The translations under genes and the position numbers were made by a program. Shown here one piece after another: positions 19,856 to 28,821 of a stretch of 55,250 nt of DNA. Below the pieces are notes generated by a model. That model was not told where the DNA came from. It made no database searches and saw only the letters and a list, made by a program, of their open reading frames with translations. The first letter of the stretch is position 1. Each line of letters starts with the position of its first letter. This DNA is from Coxiellaceae bacterium (lineage in GTDB: Bacteria > Pseudomonadota > Gammaproteobacteria > Coxiellales > Coxiellaceae), in assembly GCA_029212925.1 (NCBI GenBank), contig JARGOB010000019.1, positions 1-55,250 of the forward strand, written 5' to 3'.

Positions 19856-22800
19856 TTATGGCGTACGCGCCAATGCAATATATTCACTCTTTTCACCTGC
19901 CGTATCGCTTGCTGGAGCATCGCTTTCATCTGCAGGCTGCCCAAATAAGCGCGCACGATGGGTACCGGCCGTATGTCTTTTCGCTAGCTCGCGTAGCTTG
20001 TCGATTATTCGCTCATATCCTTCTGGATCATAACGCTTTACGACATCTAATGGCGTGACACCTGCCTCATTCGGGACATCCAATTGAGTAAATAGTCGCT
20101 CAAATACTGTTGCATTTTTTAAAGCTAATTCAATAAAACTGACGAGTTCTTTTGAGTAATGCGTTGCAAATAAAATAAGACCGTGATATTCGCCTAACTG
20201 GCCTTCAAGTAAGCAAGTGATAAAAGCGTTTGCAAATTCCGAACTCTTCTCAGCAAGCCGCATAACATACGGATACTCTTCCTTACAGATGCTAGGATTT
20301 TTAATCCAACGCACAACAAAACACACTTCCCTTGGGCCATCATCAATATAGAGTATTTTATTTCCCGACAAGCTGTTAGCCAAATCACTTGTAAACTCAG
20401 ACTTATGTAATGCCAACTCAATCAACGGCACCAGCACAGCCTCATGACATGTCATTACACCCACACGCTCATTGCTTGAACTCAAAAGTGCGTTATTAAC
20501 AACTGCAAGCATTTTATCGTTGGTTTTTGCCAAAGCAACCAGTTGCTTAAAGATCGGAAAATTTCTGTTGGCAATATCATGCAGTATCGTCAGATAATTA
20601 ACTGTATTTTTACGTTGTAATACGTTAACCAAAAAATCCATAACAACGACATCATCTTCAGCAAGCGCTATAAACTCACCCAATGCGGCTACAGGAAATT
20701 GTTTCGAGTCCTGAAAAAAACATGCTTCATATACGTATGTCAGCTCAAACATTGCAATCATCAAATTTCGGATGTATGAAATGTTACGTGCCACCTTAAC
20801 TAATTTCGAAAAAACCACCCCATCAGACCTAGTGAGCATGTATGACATTACACTTAACATCCTCCCATCTAGACCAATAAAATCCGGTATTACTGTATTG
20901 AAAGTCTTACCGACAACATCTAAAGCAACAGGGTTCTCCATATACAAATCTAATAGCGCCACAGTATAATGCGGATCCGCATACAGCATAAACGATTGCG
21001 CAGAAGTAACACTAGCAGACGAGCAGCCCAACACAGATTTGCTACCCAACCGTTTTGCTAACGGCTTTAATACCCGCTCATCGCTACTGGCAAATTTAAT
21101 CGCTAGCGGCAAGAGACACACGTAAAACTCAACAGTAGATACAGGATCCATTATTAGCCGATAAGCTACCGTTTGTCTGTGGCCTTCAGCATAAAAATCC
21201 GGGGGATGAGAAAATACGATGCCATGATAATCATTATATATATGGTGACATGTTTTAAAAACATGATTAATAGCCTTTTCATACAATTCTTTTTTCTTAC
21301 GTGGAAAATCATCATCCACATGTGTCATTAGCAAACTGTGGATATGCTTTGCCTTAATATTATTAATATGCTTTTCAGGCAACGTCATTAAAAACTCTAG
21401 ATCTTCAACGCTAAGTACTGATGAAAAATCAATCTTTCGTTTAAGTTTGCGTTTGTTACCTTTCTTTTTTTTCTGTGCCTTAGTTAATTTAATCGGAAAA
21501 GCTATTATTAAGTCACCGTCCTGTTTTGCCTTGGAGGCCTTTGCTTTTGCGGTGCTAATTTCGGTTACTACTGATACGGATGCTGTAGCTTTCTTTTTTT
21601 TGCTTTTTCTTTTCCTTACTTTTGGTTTAGCAACAGTAGCAACCGGCATACCGACGGCATGCGCTATGTCCGCAGCAGGATTGCTAATTTTTGACTCAAG
21701 CACTCCTGGTAGTGCTGATTTTTTTGTTGTCTCGCTTTCTTTTACATCCACACGTGGGCCATCATCAGGCGATAAAATAAACCCAAACCGTTCGGCTATC
21801 TGTCGTGCTTGCTCATGATTACCCTCACCCTGTTGTCGCAACGCTTCTGCGTGCCACTCGGCTTCTGTTGAAGGCCCAGCATCGATGCCCATGGCATCAA
21901 TCGCGGTGAATTGTATGCCATCTGCCAACACATTAATAAGTTCTTTAATCTTAGGGTGCCTAACACTACTCATAAATACCAGCTCTGTTTCAGCTCGGCT
22001 AATCGCCGTAAATAAGTTATTTAAGTCAGTAATCAGAATTTTATCTGCTGCAGTAATGTCAGCACGTTTTTTCTTGCCACCCTCAAGCAGTTTCAACAAC
22101 CGCACAGCGGTACCACTTGAAATAAGGTCCCTTAATATAATCCGCTTATAGCCCAGGCCTTTAATTTCAGCAATGCTAAACACCAACGTCGCACCTAATT
22201 GTGCCGCTACAGCTGCTTTTTTGTCTTGCGGGCATATCACCGCGGTATCTACACTGCCACACAACCTTTGCACTTGCTCTACTTCGCTCGGCTTTGCCCC
22301 AATCATCGCGACAGAACCTGTAGCATCCAATGCCGAGTTCACTTCAATATCAACCAAGTCCGAACCGTGCGATGTGATGCCTTTTTTCACACCCAATAAT
22401 TTACTCGCTATGCTGGCAATATGTGTCGCACAACGATAGGTCTTATTTAATTTCGCCACATAAGTCTGTGCCGCACCAGAGGCTGTAATTAATCCACGTA
22501 AATATTCCATTGAATGTGAAATATTTTCTAGATCTTGATTATGATCGCCGACAAAAACCACTTTAGCGCCCATTGCCATCAAAGTTTGCAACTGTACTCG
22601 TGTTAAGTCTAATGCTTCGTCAACCAATAAAGTTGGATTTCCTTCAATTTTAGCAACATCGAAACGTGATAGTTTTAAATGATATTGATGTGCTTCAGCC
22701 AGGCCAGACATGTAGTCTTGATATACTTGCCATAGCTGCTGCTGTAATTCAGCCTTACCATGAAATAAAGAATGACTACCGCCCATTGCCTGGTACTTTG

Positions 22801-23800
22801 CCAAACCTTCGTCACCCGGTTTATTTATTCCAGACATTACTATGCACTCTTGGCGAAAGTGCTCAAAATCCATCGTTGCTAATATGGCTTCAATATCTGG
22901 ACCGGTATCAGTCAAATCTTTTGATTTATGTCTGAATAATTTACGTGCGTTATCTTGCACTTTAGTAAAAAAAAGCAGTAAATGGCTATCATCGACTTGC
23001 ATCATGTCATCGAGATTAACACCCGCGTGTTGCAGCATTTGTTGATAAGCGCAGTAATTTACAGTATCGGCTGCTGCAGCTCCACATTGTTCAGCCATTT
23101 CATGACGTAATTTATCCGATTGCGCTATGTAATACACATTCGCCGCATCATCACCATCCTCACCTGCTTCTAACAGCTGTTCAATTATACTTTTAGCCAA
23201 TAGCGTTTTTCCAGAACCCGGAGCGCCCGCTACCAATGCAATAAATGAATCATCGGTCAAACCCGCGGCGATACTAAATAAACACTCATCTTGCCTTTCA
23301 CTCATGTGAATTAATTGGCGATTATAGGTCACCAGCTCTACCGGCTTTATTTTTGCAAGTGGCCCACCTGCACCTGCCATTGGTAAACCGGCTCCAGCCT
23401 TATCTTCTGTGTTATCAGCAATTTCTAACACACGCTCATCATCACCCGAAGCTGCCAAAGCCTGTATTCGATCGCTATTGGCTTCAAGAAATCGATCTTT
23501 AGCACCCGGCTTTAAATAACGTGCATTATCATAATCATGATCGGGTAACAGCTCTAACAACACCCACACCAGCTGATCATTGATGGTTTGTTTAACCGCT
23601 AATAATCGAGGTGTTCTACCTATCCGTATGCTCAATACTTTCTCACGACCTATTCGCTCGAGATTAGCACCTCTCCTCAAGCTTTCATTTTGCATATCTT
23701 TAATGCGTTGCTCAAAAGAAGTTCGGTACATCGCATTAAAATCAGGATTTTGCAACATCGCCTTTACACTACTGGACATCACAATAATAGCTTTTGACAT
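19856..23800 (-). CDS. Giant RelE-like/superfamily 1 helicase fusion, paralog 1
   Basis: The 1314-residue protein has three parts. Residues about 40-95 match the RelE-like module known in front of some UvrD-type helicases (GANLExI...SIRI...RLLAV...LLELLPDHDY). Residues 185-625 carry superfamily 1 motifs: Walker A GAPGSGKT (192-199), Walker B LLVDEAL (391-397), FVGDHNQDL (416-424), LNKTYRC (451-457), EIKGLGYKRI (545-554) and LFTAISRAE (596-604). Two very basic clusters (727-738 and 777-789) lead into about 500 helical residues ending in an ankyrin-like AGVTPLDVV. Walker B ends in Leu, not Gln, and motif V has Gly for the usual Glu, so activity may be altered. It is a paralog of the gene at 32702. 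A host-directed role is inference. Confidence 0.65.
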   Translation of the reverse strand: MSKAIIVMSSSVKAMLQNPDFNAMYRTSFEQRIKDMQNESLRRGANLERIGREKVLSIRIGRTPRLLAVKQTINDQLVWVLLELLPDHDYDNARYLKPGAKDRFLEANSDRIQALAASGDDERVLEIADNTEDKAGAGLPMAGAGGPLAKIKPVELVTYNRQLIHMSERQDECLFSIAAGLTDDSFIALVAGAPGSGKTLLAKSIIEQLLEAGEDGDDAANVYYIAQSDKLRHEMAEQCGAAAADTVNYCAYQQMLQHAGVNLDDMMQVDDSHLLLFFTKVQDNARKLFRHKSKDLTDTGPDIEAILATMDFEHFRQECIVMSGINKPGDEGLAKYQAMGGSHSLFHGKAELQQQLWQVYQDYMSGLAEAHQYHLKLSRFDVAKIEGNPTLLVDEALDLTRVQLQTLMAMGAKVVFVGDHNQDLENISHSMEYLRGLITASGAAQTYVAKLNKTYRCATHIASIASKLLGVKKGITSHGSDLVDIEVNSALDATGSVAMIGAKPSEVEQVQRLCGSVDTAVICPQDKKAAVAAQLGATLVFSIAEIKGLGYKRIILRDLISSGTAVRLLKLLEGGKKKRADITAADKILITDLNNLFTAISRAETELVFMSSVRHPKIKELINVLADGIQFTAIDAMGIDAGPSTEAEWHAEALRQQGEGNHEQARQIAERFGFILSPDDGPRVDVKESETTKKSALPGVLESKISNPAADIAHAVGMPVATVAKPKVRKRKSKKKKATASVSVVTEISTAKAKASKAKQDGDLIIAFPIKLTKAQKKKKGNKRKLKRKIDFSSVLSVEDLEFLMTLPEKHINNIKAKHIHSLLMTHVDDDFPRKKKELYEKAINHVFKTCHHIYNDYHGIVFSHPPDFYAEGHRQTVAYRLIMDPVSTVEFYVCLLPLAIKFASSDERVLKPLAKRLGSKSVLGCSSASVTSAQSFMLYADPHYTVALLDLYMENPVALDVVGKTFNTVIPDFIGLDGRMLSVMSYMLTRSDGVVFSKLVKVARNISYIRNLMIAMFELTYVYEACFFQDSKQFPVAALGEFIALAEDDVVVMDFLVNVLQRKNTVNYLTILHDIANRNFPIFKQLVALAKTNDKMLAVVNNALLSSSNERVGVMTCHEAVLVPLIELALHKSEFTSDLANSLSGNKILYIDDGPREVCFVVRWIKNPSICKEEYPYVMRLAEKSSEFANAFITCLLEGQLGEYHGLILFATHYSKELVSFIELALKNATVFERLFTQLDVPNEAGVTPLDVVKRYDPEGYERIIDKLRELAKRHTAGTHRARLFGQPADESDAPASDTAGEKSEYIALARTP

Positions 23801-23874
23801 ATAATTCTCGACTCAAAACACACACAACGTCATAGTACCCATGAATTCTTAGGGTTTACTTAAATTAATAACAA

Positions 23875-23894
23875 AACATTAAGTAATATTAAAA
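23875..23894 (-). promoter_or_regulatory. Paired TTAA half-sites upstream of paralog 1 (PmrA-box-like, imperfect)
   Basis: On the minus strand TTTAATATT is followed by CTTAATGTT, with the TTAAT cores 10 bp apart, 75-95 nt before the start of the giant helicase gene. The PmrA box of Legionella and Coxiella has two cTTAATatT half-sites with an 11-bp period, so the spacing is one base short here. Confidence 0.3.
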
Positions 23895-23931
23895 TCAATA
23901 ATTAATAGTAATATATATAAAACTCCCACCG

Positions 23932-23955
23932 CCAGTGAAGCTACCGCCTCACTGG
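23932..23955. other. Hairpin in the divergent intergenic region
   Basis: CCAGTGA (23932-23938) and TCACTGG (23949-23955) form a perfect 7-bp stem with a 10-nt loop. It lies in the 187-bp gap between paralog 1 and the flavoprotein gene, which is otherwise very AT-rich. It could be a leader structure of the flavoprotein mRNA. No U-tract follows. Confidence 0.4.
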
Positions 23956-23987
23956 TCGATAGCAATATTCTACGTTACACTGTCGCC

Positions 23988-24989
23988 ATGGAATCTTTCG
24001 AATGGATGGTGATTGGCGCGGGCCCGGCAGGCATTGCCAGTGTTGGTCAATTACTCGAGCTGGATGTTGCTCCAGAAAAAATTGTTTGGATTGATCCGCA
24101 TTTTAAATGCGGTGACTTCGGCCAATTGTGGCGCAAGGTCGAAAGCAATACACCCGTTGAATCATTTGAGTTTTTTTACAACTCCTGCAAAGCGTTTCAC
24201 TACGGCACACAAACCAAACCGTTTTTTATACAACACATGCAAGCAGATAAAAACTGCCCGTTATTAGTGGCAGCCGAACCCATGCATTGGATTACCACAC
24301 AACTACGTCAACAAGTGTTATCAGTCGCGGGCGCCGTGCAAGCATTACAGCCCAGCGACGGCGGTTGGCTAGCACAAGTATCCACCGGACAACCACTACA
24401 CAGCCAAAAAGTGATCTTAGCCACCGGCGCCTATCCTCGCACGCTGGATTTCGATCAGCTTGCAACCATTCCAATCGTCACTGCGTTTAGCCCTGAAGAT
24501 TTAGCTGCAGTCATTAACACTGAAGATACTGTCGCTGTATTTGGTGGCAGTCAATCAGCACGCAGTGTATTGGAAAATTTACAGCCACTGCAGCCCAAAC
24601 GCATTGTGCACTTTTATCGTCATTTTCATACTTACGACTATCATCTCGGTCATTTAAACTTTCCACACGTAGAGACATTTGAGATGACTGCCGAAAACCT
24701 AGTGAATAACATTCCACACTGCAATAAAGCCATCTATGCCATTGGTTTTGAAAAACGCACCGTGCCTATCCTCGGCCTACACCGCCAATACGACTATGAT
24801 CACGACACCGGCGAGATTGCTCCTAATATTTATGGCTTGGGTATCGCCTTCCCAGAGTTATTACCCCACCGCAATGCCCAAGCAGAATACCCCAACATTG
24901 CTGTTGCGGCATTTGTTGAACGCGTGCAGCACTTGTTACCTTATTGGTTGACGTTGTCATCTGCTTCTCTCACGACAGAGAACGTATAA
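23988..24989 (+). CDS. FAD/NAD(P)-binding oxidoreductase
   Basis: This is a predicted cytoplasmic flavoprotein of the pyridine nucleotide-disulfide/flavin monooxygenase fold; the substrate is unknown. The N-terminal dinucleotide motif GAGPAG is at residues 10-15, and a second nucleotide region with FGGSQSA-type residues lies around 184-190, after an ATGAYPR segment (about 145-151) that is usual before the NAD(P) domain. The 333 residues are complete. No good Shine-Dalgarno is visible before the ATG. It lies between the divergent giant helicase gene and a secreted nuclease, and neither points to a pathway. Confidence 0.75.
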   Translation: MESFEWMVIGAGPAGIASVGQLLELDVAPEKIVWIDPHFKCGDFGQLWRKVESNTPVESFEFFYNSCKAFHYGTQTKPFFIQHMQADKNCPLLVAAEPMHWITTQLRQQVLSVAGAVQALQPSDGGWLAQVSTGQPLHSQKVILATGAYPRTLDFDQLATIPIVTAFSPEDLAAVINTEDTVAVFGGSQSARSVLENLQPLQPKRIVHFYRHFHTYDYHLGHLNFPHVETFEMTAENLVNNIPHCNKAIYAIGFEKRTVPILGLHRQYDYDHDTGEIAPNIYGLGIAFPELLPHRNAQAEYPNIAVAAFVERVQHLLPYWLTLSSASLTTENV

Positions 24990-25085
24990 GTTTGGTAATG
25001 ACACCAATAATGACTAAATTTTATTCCTAGTGTAATAAAACTGTGTTAGCATCTCCCCGGGAAAATAACGTGGGGAATAGGCAAC

Positions 25086-26294
25086 ATGTTCAAAAAGTGT
25101 ATAGCAATAATCGTCGGTGTCTCGTTAGCGCCAATGGCATTTAGCTGGTGGGCAACCGGCCACGCATTAACCGCTGAAGTGGCTTATCAAAACACTACAG
25201 CAAAAACCAAAGCACAAGTTGCCGCGCTATTAAACACACCGCTCAACTTTCCAACATTAAAATCAAATGCCAGACAACCGAGCATCACCCCCACCGATTT
25301 AGCCAAATCATTAAACATGATGGCGACAGATGCCTCATGGGCCGATGACATCAAACATTACATGTGGCGCTCTGGTTCTGAAAAATACGTTTACAGTGAT
25401 ATGCATTATTTAGATGTACCCATCGCTATGGATACCACTGATGCCGATAATTATTGCAGCAAAACCATCACCATGGACTATTTAAACAAATACGCCGGTG
25501 ATGCCAATGCCGACAACGTGGTTAACGCCATCCGCAGCTCACTAAAGACCTTAGTCAGCAAGCGTAGCAATGACAACACCAAAGCCATTGCTTTGCGTTT
25601 ATTGATTCACTTTATGGGTGACATGCATCAGCCATTGCACTTGAGTGATCCTTATATCAATAAGCACAGCAGCCATGGCGGCAACACCATCACATTTCAG
25701 AACAATCAACAACCGAGCTATCAAGCAGTATTTGATAACGACCCAGAAAATAACACACACACACGACACGTTTCTAAACTGCATGCGTACTTAGATGGTG
25801 TGTTGGGTGCCTTTAATCAATTGCCCGAGACTATTGATTCATCCTATGACCCACACGGTCATGAATTATGGATGGATAATCTAAGTAACTACATGGATTA
25901 TTTAGATCACCTAAGCACTACATTACCAGCGGTAAATGAAGCAAAAGCGCACGATCACTTAGTTAAACACTGGGCTTTAGACACCACAAAACTAGCCTGC
26001 AAGATGTTTATTAGCGATCAACCCTTTAGCTATCAAGCAAAAGGCAACCCCAGCATGAATTGGACCGCTGAGTTTTTATCATCACCGCAAGATTTTTTAG
26101 CTAAAAATCGTGAAGCTATATTAGAACAAATTCAACGGGGTGGTATGCATTTATCTGAATTATTAAATGCATTATATGACCCAACACACGCTGACCCAGA
26201 TACAGTTAAATACTTGAAAAACATCAATGCCGATATGCAATTACCGACTTTATTGGAATTGGTGAATATTAATAAACGTCACGGCTGGTCGTAA
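25086..26294 (+). CDS. Secreted S1/P1-type zinc nuclease
   Basis: This is an exported trinuclear zinc phosphoesterase that likely cleaves single-stranded nucleic acids and 3'-nucleotides. The signal peptide (residues 1-20) ends just before WWATGH, so processing frees the N-terminal Trp that ligates zinc in this family. All nine ligands can be assigned: W21, H26, D86, H107, H175, D179, H185, H233 and D237 (ASWAD, DMHYLD, HFMGDMHQPLH, KLHAYLD). An insertion lies between H185 and H233, and a C-terminal extension makes it longer (402 residues) than the fungal enzymes (about 270). Legionella relatives encode similar proteins. It may serve nucleotide scavenging or degrade host nucleic acid. Confidence 0.9.
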   Translation: MFKKCIAIIVGVSLAPMAFSWWATGHALTAEVAYQNTTAKTKAQVAALLNTPLNFPTLKSNARQPSITPTDLAKSLNMMATDASWADDIKHYMWRSGSEKYVYSDMHYLDVPIAMDTTDADNYCSKTITMDYLNKYAGDANADNVVNAIRSSLKTLVSKRSNDNTKAIALRLLIHFMGDMHQPLHLSDPYINKHSSHGGNTITFQNNQQPSYQAVFDNDPENNTHTRHVSKLHAYLDGVLGAFNQLPETIDSSYDPHGHELWMDNLSNYMDYLDHLSTTLPAVNEAKAHDHLVKHWALDTTKLACKMFISDQPFSYQAKGNPSMNWTAEFLSSPQDFLAKNREAILEQIQRGGMHLSELLNALYDPTHADPDTVKYLKNINADMQLPTLLELVNINKRHGWS

Positions 26295-26306
26295 TTGTAA
26301 GACTGA

Positions 26307-26353
26307 ATCCCGGCTCAAGGGCCGGGATGACAAAACTCTTCAGCCGGGATGAA
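26307..26353. repeat. Dispersed hairpin repeat, diverged copy
   Basis: ATCCCGGC (26307-26314) pairs with GCCGGGAT (26321-26328), followed by GACAAAACTCTTC and a second partial GCCGGGATGA. It is the same family as the repeats at 28-62 and 36722-36780. It lies between the convergent ends of the nuclease gene and the AbiEii gene and could act as a transcript end for either, but lacks a clear U-tract. Confidence 0.6.
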
Positions 26354-26381
26354 AAACCACATAAGCCGCGAGACACAACCT

Positions 26382-27206
26382 TCATTCAATACCCTTCCAA
26401 GTTTCACCCTTAAGTTTCGGCATATACTTTTGTTTCAAGATAATATATGCCTCAGATGGTGAATATTGCTCAGACTGTTCAACAGACAATATGGGATAAA
26501 TATCATTATTAAAAGGCTCATTACTTTCTTTGCGTGCTATGTTTTCTTCAAATTCTGCTCTTGATACAGAACAGTTACCATTATCCATATAGCGCTCAAA
26601 CATTGAAACAATATTTCCGGTATCAATTTCAGGATAATGCTGATTAACATACCAAAAATCATATAAATCACGCCCTTTCTTTCTTTGGTAGAGTGCACGT
26701 AACTTAGTTGCCATCAATTCTTCTAAACAATAAGTCATCACATCACTTTTACCTGAAAACCATCTGCTATCCACTGCATAAGGAATAGAAACTAAGGGCT
26801 GCAGCTTAAAATGCTCTCTTGTATTAATCTCAACCTTTACCTTTCGACGACTTACAGGCATATTTTCTGTTTCAAACCGGTAAAATAATGTAAAGCGACC
26901 TTGACCCTGCTTCCATTTAGGCAGCCCTAACCAAGGGTCTAAGCTTTCACGGACAGCTGTTATCACTTCACCAATTGGACCTGCATTTATTTGAACAAAA
27001 TCCAAATCTTCACTAAAACGACCTGGCTTTTTAAAAAATAATTTATGTAAAACTGTACCCCCCCTAAAAACCAACTGCTTCTGTACAACAGGGTGATTAT
27101 ACAAACAACAAATAGCACGAGAAAGAATAAGATCATGCTCAATTTGATCGAGACCAACCCACGGTATTTTGTGACTCCATTCAGTAATGGCTGATTGAGG
27201 TATCAT
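26382..27206 (-). CDS. abiEii: AbiEii-type nucleotidyltransferase toxin
   Basis: This is the toxin of a type IV toxin-antitoxin or abortive phage infection pair. The 274 residues have the family motifs in order: GGTVLHK (49-55) and SEDLDF (65-70, metal-binding DxD), KVEIN (about 125), and LEELMATKLRALYQRKKGRDLYD (about 180-203). Members are nucleotidyltransferases; some add nucleotides to tRNA acceptor ends. The start overlaps the end of the antitoxin gene by 4 bp (ATGA), the usual arrangement. It may protect against phage or stabilise this accessory block. Confidence 0.9.
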   Translation of the reverse strand: MIPQSAITEWSHKIPWVGLDQIEHDLILSRAICCLYNHPVVQKQLVFRGGTVLHKLFFKKPGRFSEDLDFVQINAGPIGEVITAVRESLDPWLGLPKWKQGQGRFTLFYRFETENMPVSRRKVKVEINTREHFKLQPLVSIPYAVDSRWFSGKSDVMTYCLEELMATKLRALYQRKKGRDLYDFWYVNQHYPEIDTGNIVSMFERYMDNGNCSVSRAEFEENIARKESNEPFNNDIYPILSVEQSEQYSPSEAYIILKQKYMPKLKGETWKGIE

Positions 27207-28015
27207 AAAACATCTGGCTCCACATGTTCATTAATTAGAATTTTCCATCTTTCGTTCCGATCAAAGACATCGTGTTGACTTTTAACATCTAACACTACGA
27301 ACCTAGTTTTACCTTTTGAAAGCGCTTGATGCATAAGTTGCAAATCAAGCCCAACATTCAGGGACTCCAATAAATACCCTAAACGTTGAGCATTTGTCAA
27401 CCCTACGTGGTTTTGTTCAATCATCTCAGCTAACTTTTCTGCATCTATATTTTCAGCTAATTCCAACAAAATTGTTGCAACATTATTTAGATAACCAGAA
27501 ACTGAATGATACTGAACAATATCATACGCTGTCATTTCTGTTGTTGAGACACTAAAACGACCTGTCGGCACTTTATGATAAGCCCACACCTCTGTAGAAA
27601 AGCTTTGTTTGTGATAAAATTCGATTTTAAGATTTGAGATAATTACCGGGCGTGTCTGTTTGTTAGTGATCACTTGAAACACCATCGGTTGCTGATGAGC
27701 CGCATCATGTATTGCCGCCGCACTTAGTAATGCAACATAATAAGGTTGATTAAGGTATTGCATGAAATCCTCAATAAACCATGATGCCGGTATCGAACCG
27801 ATTGCTTGGTACTCTAAAGGGATAATAATATAAAAGCCGCGCCGAACATGCGCAAGCCTTCCTTTTTTTTGCAATCGAATAGCAGCCTGTATAAATCCAC
27901 TTTTACCACTAGATTTACCTAAATACGCAACCGCCTCATCACGAATAAAGCAATAGCGTCCGTGTTGCTGTAACCCATTTATAAAGCTTTCTAGACTGTC
28001 ATTACTGCATTTCAT
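27203..28015 (-). CDS. abiEi: AbiEi-type antitoxin and operon repressor
   Basis: This is the partner of AbiEii. In this family the antitoxin does not bind the toxin and represses its own promoter through an N-terminal winged helix. Here the N-terminal 70 residues look like that DNA-binding domain (FIQAAIRLQKKGRLAHVRRGFYII), followed by the larger C-terminal antitoxin domain. I use the ATG at 28015; the frame also has a TTG two codons earlier. The start codon lies inside an 18-bp perfect inverted repeat that is the likely operator. Confidence 0.88.
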   Translation of the reverse strand: MKCSNDSLESFINGLQQHGRYCFIRDEAVAYLGKSSGKSGFIQAAIRLQKKGRLAHVRRGFYIIIPLEYQAIGSIPASWFIEDFMQYLNQPYYVALLSAAAIHDAAHQQPMVFQVITNKQTRPVIISNLKIEFYHKQSFSTEVWAYHKVPTGRFSVSTTEMTAYDIVQYHSVSGYLNNVATILLELAENIDAEKLAEMIEQNHVGLTNAQRLGYLLESLNVGLDLQLMHQALSKGKTRFVVLDVKSQHDVFDRNERWKILINEHVEPDVL

Positions 28016-28060
28016 ATGCAAATTATATCATATAATGATAATATTTGCATATGAAATGCA
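28006..28060. promoter_or_regulatory. Palindromic operator/promoter of the AbiE operon
   Basis: TGCATTTCATATGCAAAT (28006-28023) and its exact inverse (28043-28060) flank a 19-bp AT-only-like spacer holding candidate -10 sequences for the minus strand. The left arm covers the abiEi start codon and ribosome site. AbiEi proteins are known to bind inverted repeats at their own promoter, so autorepression is the natural reading. Confidence 0.7.
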
Positions 28061-28100
28061 GAATTTGATTGTTTTCTAAACTTGGTGGTGATAAGAGAGT

Positions 28101-28376
28101 TTACGCAATAGTAACCAAATCGCGCTGTTGTAGCTGCTCTAGAAAGGCCTGCACATCCGGCTCACACACTTCACGTGCCACAACGTATTCTTGCATCAAG
28201 CAATCAATCAGCTTTTTGTATTCGATGGGTGCAGCCATATGTGACCAAATAGCCGCGCCAATCGCTGTTAATCGAAAACAATCACCGATATTTTTATGCA
28301 ACAGCAGGTGTTCGCCATCAACTACATCAGCGAACACCCATTCAGGTTGCGATAAAACGGTTTGATCAGTTAGCAC
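28101..28376 (-). CDS. PqqD-like RiPP recognition protein
   Basis: The 91-residue protein fits the PqqD fold along its length: VDGEHLLLHKNIGDCFRLTAIGAAIW, then a helix with EYKKLIDCLMQEY, and a final DVQAFLEQLQQRDLV. PqqD-family proteins bind the leader of a ribosomally made peptide and present it to a modifying enzyme. The start overlaps the end of the upstream gene by 11 bp, so both are probably made together. No radical SAM, cyclodehydratase or other peptide-modifying gene is seen nearby, which leaves the partner enzyme unknown. Confidence 0.75.
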   Translation of the reverse strand: MLTDQTVLSQPEWVFADVVDGEHLLLHKNIGDCFRLTAIGAAIWSHMAAPIEYKKLIDCLMQEYVVAREVCEPDVQAFLEQLQQRDLVTIA

Positions 28377-28818
28377 CGGTTGGCCTGTTTTTTGGTTTCC
28401 AAGTCATGCCTGGTAAATTTTTTGCACCTCTCGGTGGACGCTTTTTCCAATCCATCGTTGGATACTGCTTGGTTTTCGCTTTGGATTTACTTTTCCAATC
28501 CATACCCGGAAATTGTTTCGGGGTGGCATTCGGTTTAGCTTTCCAGTTTTGACCAGGAATAGCTTTAGGGGAACCAGGCTCGCTCGCTTGATTCACTTTA
28601 CCATTCATCACGATTAATGCTAAATCACCATTACCCCGACCATGCACGCGCGGCTTTTGCCAATTTTTTTTGGTAGCAGGCGTAGCTTGGCTGTCACTAG
28701 CACTCACATAATGCTGCTTGGCAGCAGGTGCAGAGCTAAAATAATGGGTACTGGCCCAACAACTTGTGGCGGCAATCGCGCTACCCACCACAATCGTGGT
28801 TGTATAGAAAATTTTCAT
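28366..28818 (-). CDS. Secreted protein with four 16-residue PGMDWK repeats
   Basis: I do not know this 150-residue protein. It has a Sec-type signal peptide (residues 1-22, MKIF...SCWAS) and a Gln/Lys-rich middle. The C-terminal block of four units has a perfect 16-residue period, each centred on PG(M/Q)(D/N/T)WK (IPGQNWK 87, FPGMDWK 103, YPTMDWK 119, LPGMTWK 135), ending two residues before the C-terminus. A degenerate NWQKP lies at 52-56. The last codons overlap the PqqD-like gene. It could be a peptide precursor with repeated cores, or a basic secreted repeat protein. The Shine-Dalgarno AAGGA lies in a hairpin and within a CsrA-like motif. Confidence 0.7.
   Translation of the reverse strand: MKIFYTTTIVVGSAIAATSCWASTHYFSSAPAAKQHYVSASDSQATPATKKNWQKPRVHGRGNGDLALIVMNGKVNQASEPGSPKAIPGQNWKAKPNATPKQFPGMDWKSKSKAKTKQYPTMDWKKRPPRGAKNLPGMTWKPKNRPTGAN
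28375..28566 (-). repeat. Four tandem 48-bp coding repeats
   Basis: This is the part of the secreted repeat protein that encodes its four 16-residue units (residues 85-148). The DNA has diverged between units while the P-x-x-x-W-K positions are kept, which suggests selection on the peptide and not recent slippage. Confidence 0.8.
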
Positions 28819-28821
28819 AGA

